This document shows positions 10,082-16,902 of a stretch of DNA of 16,902 nt, one piece after another; within the stretch, counting starts at the first letter, position 1, and the number at the start of each line of letters is the position of its first letter. The notes under the pieces were generated by a model, which saw only the letters and a program-made list of their open reading frames with translations, did not search any database and was not told the DNA's origin. Source of the DNA: Ettlia oleoabundans (lineage: Eukaryota > Chlorophyta > Chlorophyceae > Chlamydomonadales); the NCBI GenBank assembly GCA_019693395.1, contig JAAMXP010005409.1:813-17714 (forward strand). The letters run 5' to 3'. Position numbers and translations under genes: made by a program.

Positions 10082-10980
10082 GTTTGTTAGGCTGAATTCA
10101 GGACCCCTGCCTTGAGTTCTGCCGGAAGGCCTCCTATGTCTTCCGGAACCACTTTGCACGTTTGAAAATCTTGGCCAAAGAAATATTGCAAGAATGTGAG
10201 CTAAGATAGACAGCTCACTTTGATACAAACCGCTCCTACTTGGCACGCTGGTATGATGGTACGCTGGGCGTCACCTGGGCGTCACCTTCGGGATTGCAAC
10301 AGTGGCAAGCTACCAGGGCAGTGCCGCATGCCAAGGAGCCTCAATTCATCAATGGTAGAATGGTGCATCTTTGCAAATTTTTGGTGCGCAGTCATGCAAT
10401 GCTGCTATGATTTGGCCCTGTTGTAGCTTCTTAATTGGCACAACGACGGAACAGCACCGTCAGCACAGTCAGGGACAGGCATGTGCTAGTGGTAAATGTG
10501 CTTACTGGGGATGAACTGTATGAGGCATGTTTGCCGTGATGGGTTGCATTCGAGTTGTCTTTTTCATGACTTTCTTAATGGGACATAACTGACGCCATTG
10601 AACCCTGCATCTTCATTTCAAAGGGACCCGTCCTCGAGCTACCAGGCCATTTGCTGTGTGAACGTTTACTCAAGCCGCATATGCACTCAGGGCTCTTGAT
10701 GTTGCTGATATCTCACGAGGCAAAACCGCATGCGACAGGGAGGCCCCCGAGATACATGCCACCCGTTTGCTGCGCAGCTGAGCCACAGAGCGGGCGGCAT
10801 GTCGGGCGGTGCCGCGGAGAAGAAAGGATCAGGCATAATGCGACAAGCATTCCGTGAGCGCGTTCAAGCAAGTGGCAATCAACGGCTTCGCATTCAAGCT
10901 GCTGAGAAGCCCCTGGGTTCTTTAGTTGTGCTGCGAGCGCCAGCCTAGGCTGGTCGCTTGGCTTGCAGGCACAGACAGGG
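10081..10980. promoter_or_regulatory. Divergent spacer between the two GT77 copies
   Basis: About 900 bases separate the start codons of the head-to-head copies and must contain both promoters and 5' UTRs. The stretch 10370-10720 is more AT-rich than the flanking genes. I see no inverted symmetry between its two halves, so the duplicated unit does not obviously include shared promoters. A 49-codon open frame at 10799-10948 is listed separately. No TATA box or named element is assigned. Confidence 0.45.
10799..10948 (+). CDS. Small open frame upstream of GT77 copy B (49 codons, doubtful)
   Basis: The ATG at 10799 opens a 49-residue frame ending in TAG at 10946-10948. It is hydrophilic and basic, with an AEKKGSG patch and a RERVQASGNQRLRIQAAEK segment that looks more protein-like than most chance frames nearby. 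It ends 32 bases before the copy B start. It could be an upstream ORF in the copy B leader, a 5' exon joined by an intron I cannot place, a relic, or chance. I recognise no family, and copy A has no counterpart. Confidence 0.2.
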   Translation: MSGGAAEKKGSGIMRQAFRERVQASGNQRLRIQAAEKPLGSLVVLRAPA

Positions 10981-13673
10981 ATGAGGCTTGACCCAGCAGA
11001 TGATGATTGCACGGGCAAGCACAAGGTTCCCAACGTGCGGACCCGCTCGGCGATGCTCACGGGCGCCCTGCTTGTTGGCCTGTGCCTTGGCGTGATCGTG
11101 AGTGAGAAACTGTACTTGATCACACAAGAGGCGGACTTGCCGGAGGGTGCAGCAGCGGCAGTGCGCTCTCGCAAGCTGGAGGTGCACGCAGGCGGCAGTG
11201 TGCGCCGCGCTACTGGCAAGCCGCGTAATGAGCTGGAGAAGGTCTTGCAGCGTGTCGCGCCACACGGTGAAGTCATGATCGCCATCAGCAACATGAATCT
11301 GATCTATGAGCAGTCATTGACATTGTGGCTTGAGGTGGGTAGCGGGGTTCATTGTGCTGTCTTTGTGGGTCGCAAGGGATATGTTATTTCTGCGTGCGGT
11401 CGCCGCCGCCTCTGAACCTTGCCATGTACTTGTGCCGTTGAGTGTTCCTCATTTGAGGCATGTAGGCTTGTTACTTAATGCCTGTTCATGGCCGCTTGCA
11501 GTCGTCATTAGTATCAGCCACGCACACCCCGCTTTGCGCCTCCGTGCCTGTTTCACTGGTTCCGCAGTGTGTCCAGCGCATTGACAGCCTTACCAACTGG
11601 CTGATTGTGGCCATTGACGAGCAGCTGGCTGCGTATTGCAAGGAGAAGAACATCAACCACTACTACCGCCCCGTGGTGATCCCTGACTCCCAGAAGGACA
11701 CAGGCAGCAACCATGCCATCTCCGCCATGAAATACGAAATCATCCGCGAGTTTTTGCAGCTGGGGTGGGACGTGCTGCTCAGGTGGGTGGTTGGGTTGGG
11801 CTAGTCGACCTGAGAGTACGCGGCGCTTTTTGGGTGGATCATGCTTGCCCAGCAATGTTGGTACATGCCCGCATGCCACGGGCTGTTGCACGGCCATTTA
11901 TCCCCTCAAAAACCTGCGGCAACGTCTGCTTACTTAATCGCTCACTCTGACCCTCCCACTCCCCCTTGCCGCTGGCCTACTGGTTGCAGTGATGTGGATA
12001 TAGCCACACTACAGAACCCCTTTGACCATCTGTACCGCGACAGCGATGTGGAGGGCATGACCGACGGGTTTGACCCACCCACAGCCTATGGCGAGATTTA
12101 CGGCATTGATGACCCCAGCATGGTGGGGAGCAGGCCTGCCGGCTCACAGCAAGCATGCTAACTGGCACTGTTCCTGACTACTGGGCACAGCTGTTTGTCC
12201 GGCTGTGGGCTGGCAGTGAAGGTCTCTGTTCAGACACGCCCTTCCTGCTGCAGGGATGGAGCCGCTACGCGCAGGGCACGCGCCACATGGCCTTCAACTC
12301 CGGCCTCTTCTTCATCAAGTCCAACAGTAAAACTATCGATCTTCTGACCCGCATGGCAGGCAAGCAGGCGCACGTAGTGCACATTTTCACCACGGTTGGA
12401 ACGATCTTTCTTCGTGCTTGCATTGCTGCGCAAGAGTTTTCTTGCTCTCCTCTCAGCGAATTATCTGCATCCACAGCTTTTTGCTGCTGATGTTCTATGG
12501 GATTATGGAGTTCTCGCGCTTGCAGACAAGTTGAGCAGACAGAAAGAGTGGGACCAAAGTGTCTGGAACGAGTTCATCTTCTTCTTATCGCACGGCGACT
12601 ACAAGTCACCGCAGGTGAGGCTCTGTTGTCACCCTGAACCATGCTTGTGGCTGTTTACTGTTTGGGTTATGGGTTGTTGTCCTCTGGCATCGGCTGAGCG
12701 TTATATGTTGTAATCTTGCCTCTCTTTGTGCAGATTATTCCCCGTGTCATGGATTACACAAAGGTTGAGACCCTGGTTGCCATTGCCAGTCTGGTTGCTT
12801 CATAACTCATGACTGATACTGCTAAGTACGCTTTGGCAAAAACTCAATCCTCTGTCAATTGCCTGGTCGCAGTTTATGAACACCAAGGTGCTGTTCAAGC
12901 AGGTCCGCCACTTGCCCAAGGACCAGCAGCCCAAGCCGGTGATGGTGAGTAGTGCCAGAGCTCGAGGGGCTGCATTGCCAACCAACTGCAGCGGGCAATC
13001 ACGCAATGGGCCATCAAAGAACACCTGGATGCAATTTGCTAACGCATGTGTGCCTTACTTTACGGCACATTCCGTCCTTCTTGTCATACTTGCAGGTGGT
13101 GAGTGATGCTGTGGCCGGCGCACTGTGGCTGCGGCAACACGAGCTTCTGGATGGTGCCAAGCATGCCAGCCATGCCCTGCACCCCGTGCTGCCAACATTG
13201 TTGCTGCCTGCTGTGCCGCCTGCATCTTGCTGTGACAGGTTGCGTGCTTCTGTAAACTGCCAGCTGCAAATGCTGGATGGTTCGCGTCCTTGTAGGCATG
13301 TAGGGTTGTGCATGTCCTGCCTTACAAACACAGCCGTCTCACCTGTTGTGCTTCCTTTGCTTGCAAATAATATGAAATCATGACGAGCAGCACTCAAATT
13401 ATCATCCTGGTAAGTTGTGCTGCTATGCCTGGTTTGCTTGCGGGACTTCATTGGGCTCTGCAGGGCTGCTGAGGCTGCTTCTTCTTGTCACTGGAAACTG
13501 GAGCAAGGCGTACTCCAGCGGAGCTAATTTGCTGGGCTGTTGCTGATTTCTTCCACCCCTGTGGCACTACTGCAGATAAATCCAACCGTTTGCGAGCCAT
13601 CATTGAGTATTACATCAAGGGCAACGAGCACGCTCTGGAAAAGTTCCCTGGAGGCAGCGAGCCTGGCAGCTGA
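10981..13673 (+). CDS. GT77 nucleotide-diphospho-sugar transferase, RRA-like arabinosyltransferase, copy B (nine exons, complete)
   Basis: This paralogue of copy A has the same nine-exon plan and the same inferred Golgi role. Exons: 10981-11334, 11568-11782, 11990-12122, 12254-12359, 12526-12614, 12734-12763, 12873-12944, 13391-13409 and 13576-13673; 371 residues. The membrane helix is at about 24-40 and DxD at D191-V192-D193. The C-terminal HSNYHPDK block spans the 19-nt exon 8 and exon 9. Exons 2-4 encode nearly the same protein as copy A (two changes seen, N to S and I to M). Exon 1 and exons 5-9 differ much more. Copy B ends with Ser where copy A has an extra Arg. Intron 4 uses GCAG|gcaagc, a good GC donor. 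A possible acceptor (cttgcag, ending at 10968) just before the ATG suggests a 5' UTR intron. No TGTAA is seen soon after the stop. Confidence 0.92.
11568..12359 (+). repeat. Inverted repeat arm B (exon 2 to exon 4 of GT77 copy B)
   Basis: This is the partner of 8701-9492 in opposite orientation, separated by a 2,075-base centre. Every exon and intron inside it has exactly the same length as in copy A. Intron 4, directly after it, is 166 nt here against 90 nt in copy A and does not align by eye. Confidence 0.9.
12360..12525 (+). other. GC-AG intron 4 of GT77 copy B
   Basis: The exon ends ATG-GCA-G and the intron begins gcaagc, close to the usual GC-donor consensus, and ends cgcttgcag. Joining gives GAC and restores [16 protein letters not shown], the expected family order. 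The intron is 76 nt longer than in copy A. Confidence 0.8.
13391..13409 (+). other. 19-nt microexon (exon 8) of GT77 copy B
   Basis: The same 19-nt exon as in copy A, between gagcag and gtaagt, also encodes HSNYHP plus one base. An in-frame TGA just upstream rules out a longer exon. A gag acceptor 3 nt earlier would make it 22 nt. Confidence 0.8.
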
Positions 13674-14021
13674 TGGAACCCACTATCTGTGCCCTTTCAT
13701 ATCTTAGGCCCTAGTACGCTGCTATAAATTTGTACGGTACCGGGCGGTGCTGAGAGATGCATGCATGCAACGTTCATCCAGAGGCAGTGGCACCGCTGAC
13801 GCATTCCTCATGTGGTGGCTGTTGGGATGAAGCCTACTGTAGCTAACTTGCCATCCCTCGAAGGAGGTTTCAGACTGTTTTCTCCAGGCAACGGTCACCG
13901 GCTGGCTGCGGGCGGCAGGGTGGTGACGTCCAGCAGCCAGTGCCAGGTCATACCACCGCCGCCACATGTGAAACCCTGAGGGAGGTGCTTACGAAGCATT
14001 TTGCGGTCGCGTAGGTGCCGG
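13674..14021. other. Spacer between GT77 copy B and GET1
   Basis: These 348 bases contain the 3' UTR of copy B and the promoter/5' UTR of GET1, both on the plus strand. A 12-base palindrome TGCATGCATGCA lies at 13758-13769. There is no clear TGTAA and no supported gene. Confidence 0.5.
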
Positions 14022-15246
14022 ATGGTTGACGAATTAGCTGCCCTAAACGGCCGAGCGCCGCTTCTGGCGGCTCTTGCATTGATACTTACGTTTGTCGTGA
14101 ATGTTCTGGACAGACTGGTCAAGCGGTGGAAGGTGCGAGGTCTGTAAACAATTCAAGGGCGTGGACAACCCTGCCGAAGCACCTCCTCGAACTCGTCTTG
14201 CTGCACCTTTTCCCTAGACGCGCTCAGGAGGCCGTATTCATTGCTGCAGGTCCCTGACACTCGAAGGCAGCAATTTGAGCTGCAGCAGGAAGTTGCACAC
14301 CTGCAGCGACAGGCAGCGGCGCTCAACCACCCCGACACCTTTGCTCAGGTATGGCTGATGCGGGTATGGTTCTTGCAGCAAATCAACACTCGTGACCGTC
14401 GTTCCGCTTCAATCAACAGGTGTGCTAACAAATATGCTGCACCAATGTTGCCACCTGCACTGCAGAGCGCCAAGGCGGAGCGCAAGGCTATCGCCTTGGA
14501 GAAGGAGCTCGCCAAGCTGCAGCAACAGCAGGTCAGAGCCTCACCCCATCTGTTGAGAGTGTCTGCATATGTGTAAACAAAGAGTAGCCTAGGCATTTCC
14601 AGTAAGCAGGCCCCAACTCACTCCCATGACAGCTGCGCAGGCTGAGGCGGCATCACAACGTCTGCTGCATGTGCCCCAGACACTGCGCGTTCTGCTTCTG
14701 TTGTGGCTGGCTTATCAATCAGGTCAACAGTTGCTGCCACTGAGCATATTGCTTCGATGCCCATGTCGGTCCCAGACACGTAGCCAACCGTTGGGTATTG
14801 CGCAGGGCAGAAATGTTGTTTCCGTCCCCTGGGCTAATTGCTATGTAAGCCGCTCTGCCTACACTTTGAGATGCCCTACCCCCCACGCATACAGTCACAT
14901 CCACACTCCACCATCACACTCCCATCCCGCCCACATGCAGCCCATGTCCCGGTCTTGGCCCGCCTTGAGCCGAAAGCTGTGTGGCCACTGGGGCGCTGGC
15001 TCAGCATTGGCGCAGGTGCGGTGCTGCTACTGTCAGCAGACGCAATCGTGCCCCTGAGTGCCCATGCTGTAATAACGATGGCATCGCTGCACGTGCCATA
15101 CAATTGCATGTCCATGGTGCACCTGCGTGGTCCTGCACCGTTTTGTGCCTGTTGCAGGTGAAAGTGGCGCACCGGGGGCAGTGGGCCTGCTGGCATGGAC
15201 CATGCTGTGCCAGCGTGTATCAGTGGCCATCCTGGGCAGAAGTTGA
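14022..15246 (+). CDS. GET1: GET1/WRB family ER receptor subunit for tail-anchored proteins (about seven exons, one junction unresolved)
   Basis: GET1 is an ER membrane protein that, with GET2/CAML, accepts tail-anchored proteins from GET3. Exons: 14022-14132, 14250-14348, 14466-14531, 14641-14722, 14811-14844 (34 nt), a sixth ending at 15015, and 15158-15246; about 175 residues. Residues 12-28 form membrane helix 1. A cytosolic coiled coil follows (about 40-92), with the family block HPDTFAQSAKAERKAIALEKELAK that binds GET3. Helix 2 is around LRVLLLLWLAY, then FPSPGLIA, a PLGRWLS block and helix 3 GAVGLLAWTMLCQRV. This order matches plant GET1. The sixth exon may start at 14941 or 14970, but neither gives a phase matching the strong donor at 14844 (AT|gtaagc). 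So one border is misjudged or the sequence has a one-base error. The ATG sits directly before helix 1, as in the family. Confidence 0.8.
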
Positions 15247-15539
15247 CCTTAATGAACCTGCGAGCACTTGGTTGGTGAAGGACTACAGTTTGATTACTGC
15301 GAGCCTGTATTACAAAGAGTGCTCTAGGGAGGGGTTTGTGTATGATGCTGAGGAAAGTGTGTGGAACAATATGTGGACGGGCGTAACAGTCAGTACATGG
15401 GGCGAAAACCTTTTTGTTGACAGAGTTGGACTAAGTCCCTGGTTCAAGCAGCTATGGGGCCCGATGGCATGACGAATGCTGCAGCTTCACTATATGTATG
15501 CGTGCTTCAGTGGCACACGACTGCTAGTCTGGTGAGACC
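15247..15539. other. Convergent spacer between GET1 and the unknown gene
   Basis: These 293 bases hold both 3' UTRs. They look less GC-rich than the surrounding exons. A plus-strand frame stays open to 15472 but has no start context or family motif. On the minus strand TGTAA (plus-strand TTACA, 15310-15314) could end the unknown gene's transcript and would overlap the GET1 3' UTR. Confidence 0.45.
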
Positions 15540-16315
15540 TCATACCTCCAGCAGCCCCTCATCAATCCAGCAGTCGATCAAGAACTCCACCATGTCCTGC
15601 AGCACACATCGGACGGATTGCATGCATCGGGTGGAAATGTGTGGGCATCTGGATATAAAGAGCTCGGGGCTCCCAGCAGATCGAGTCATACGGCCCAATT
15701 GCACAGCGTAGTGCGATAGTGTCAACAGCATACTTAGTTACCACCTTGGTCACTACAGTAGAAGTGCCAAACCCTGTTAAACAAGCCTGACGGCTCAAGG
15801 CACCCACCTCTCCACTGCTCTGCGCAGCTGCTGCTACGCCTCACCTTCAGGGGGATGGGCACGTCAAACTGCCGATTGCTGCCCAAGAGATCTTCGTAAC
15901 CAGTGTGCAAAGGAATGACTGAATGCCTAGGCTGCTGCTTCCCGGGTTCAATATCCTCCGCTCGGCGCTTGCGGGTCCAGCCTCGCCGCTGCTCCGCCCA
16001 TGCTTCTGGCCCGCAACCGGGCTGTGCCGCAGCCGAGGTCCACGGTCCACCTCCCACATGAGGCAGCGCGCCTCCTGCTTCTCCTGCTAATAATGTTCCT
16101 GCTGCTGCCCCTACACTCACTGTTGCAACCGTATCCCCTGATGCTTCTGCCAGCTCCACAGCTTGTGTTACTACGCCTCGGTTTGTTGTAGGTGCTGTTG
16201 CCGCTGCTGCCGGTTCTCCTGGCGCTGCTGCTACCCCTTCCTTGGCTCTCTGCATCAATGTTTCAAGGGATTCATGCGGCTGTGCGTCGCATTGCTGCGC
16301 AATCCCCTCCGTCAT
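15540..16315 (-). CDS. Unknown protein, two exons, 175 residues
   Basis: I do not recognise this gene. Exon 1 is 16315-15845 and exon 2 is 15596-15540, with a 248-nt GT-AG intron in phase 0 (AAG|gtgagg, gctgcag|GAC). The first ATG follows an in-frame TAA about 40 bases upstream, so the start is fairly secure. Residues 1-30 are polar and look helical (QPHESLETLMQRAKEG). Residues 30-95 are Ala/Gly/Pro/Thr-rich and probably disordered. A basic patch RKRRAED follows at about 115. The last ~45 residues look folded: GYEDLLGSNRQFDVPIPLK, then DMVEFLIDCWIDEGLLEV across the splice. No signal peptide or membrane helix is seen, and the basic patch could be a nuclear signal. The TGA directly follows GAG-GTA. 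Since GAG|gtatga could also be a donor, a further 3' exon is possible. Confidence 0.6.
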
Positions 16316-16902
16316 GGCCGCTTTTGGAGCATACAAAGTTGGTATTTACAGTGATCAAGTCCTGTGGTAGCGTCTGCTAGTCGCCGGTGAGAAAGAACAG
16401 GATAGAACGAGTCTTCGACGCCGATAGTCAGTGCTCGCGGCCAACCAAGCACACTCGGCTCCATGTCCAGGCTGTCCCCTTCTACTTGGTGCCCGGTACA
16501 GATCCACCAAAATTTGGGCCTTTGCTAATGCGTGCCTCTCGCACCGCCGCGTGCACTTAATACTGTTTTTCATGAGTCGAAGGTCTTCTTTAAGCCTTCA
16601 GAGGCCGTCTCGCGCACAAGGCTTGTGCGATCACATGTGCTTCCCCCTTGGCAGTCCTTCACCGCGGGCTTCTGGGCCGTGAAAACGTTAGGATTGGGTT
16701 GAGGAATTCATATTTCATGCGGCAGCCATGCGAGGCTAAGCCAGTAGGGTACTTCTTCTAGGAGCGGACGGCACGGCACGACACTGGCAATTTCACTGCT
16801 CTGCAGGGCTCCTTGATTCTGACTGGGCCTGCTTCAGCCGGTTAGATACAATGGTTACCATGGTAATATAAACAAATTGCAGTTTTCATGCACAACATCA
16901 GC
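16316..16902. other. Right-hand region without a supported gene
   Basis: Upstream of the unknown gene these 587 bases should include its promoter and 5' UTR. Open frames on both strands (16431-16682 plus, 16573-16355 minus) overlap each other and show no family motif. The last ~170 bases are more AT-rich, with a 12-base palindrome TTACCATGGTAA at 16855-16866. An exon of a gene beyond the edge cannot be excluded. Confidence 0.45.

Noticed and set aside
9716..10246. Longer N-terminus for GT77 copy A starting at 10246
   Set aside because: The upstream codon is GTG, the extra residues have no match in copy B, and the ATG at 10081 sits at the position equivalent to the copy B start.
10713..11294. 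A 193-codon minus-strand open frame over the start of GT77 copy B
   Set aside because: It is antisense to exon 1 of copy B, which has clear protein homology to copy A; the frame has no family motif.
8701..12359. Inverted repeat as terminal repeats of a transposon
   Set aside because: The arms begin and end at exon borders of two glycosyltransferase genes, no transposase lies between them, and no target-site duplication is seen. Paralogous genes explain it better.
14981..15472. A 163-codon plus-strand frame running through the last GET1 exons and the 3' UTR
   Set aside because: It is out of frame with the GET1 motifs PLGRWLS and GAVGLLAW, crosses a well-supported intron, and matches nothing I know. 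Probably chance.
16431..16682. An 83-codon plus-strand frame near the right edge
   Set aside because: It lacks an ATG at its first codon, has no family motif, and overlaps an equally long frame on the other strand.

Overview
The window is nuclear DNA of a green alga (Chlorophyta, probably a core chlorophyte; class not determinable here). Every recognised gene is split by many short introns of about 90-450 nt with GT-AG borders. The proteins are mitochondrial, plastid or plant-type secretory ones, and TGTAA, the green-algal poly(A) signal, follows two of the stop codons. There is no bacterial-type operon, RNA gene, CRISPR array or transposase.

Layout: (1) 105-2444, minus: first six exons of the complex I 75-kDa subunit (NDUFS1 type), running off the left edge inside intron 6. 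(2) 2902-5091, minus: complete seven-exon shikimate kinase with a likely plastid leader. (3) 5471-7115, plus: complete five-exon flavin-reductase-like FMN-binding protein, divergent from the kinase. (4) 7488-10081, minus, and (5) 10981-13673, plus: two complete nine-exon paralogues of an RRA-type GT77 glycosyltransferase, head to head around a 0.9-kb spacer. (6) 14022-15246, plus: GET1/WRB, the ER receptor subunit for tail-anchored proteins, with one exon junction unresolved. (7) 15540-16315, minus: a two-exon gene of unknown function, convergent with GET1. The last 0.59 kb holds no gene I can support.

The genes form no single pathway; this looks like an ordinary housekeeping neighbourhood. 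Its most interesting part is the GT77 pair. Exons 2-4 and introns 2-3 form two 792-bp inverted arms of exactly equal length. By hand comparison they are about 97% identical and nearly as similar in introns as in exons. Exon 1, intron 1, intron 4 and everything downstream are clearly diverged. That mosaic points to recent gene conversion between inverted copies. Both copies also keep a GC-AG intron and a 19-nt microexon. I did not find a convincing new multi-gene system. All exon borders were read by eye from frame continuity, splice dinucleotides and remembered family motifs, not by alignment software.
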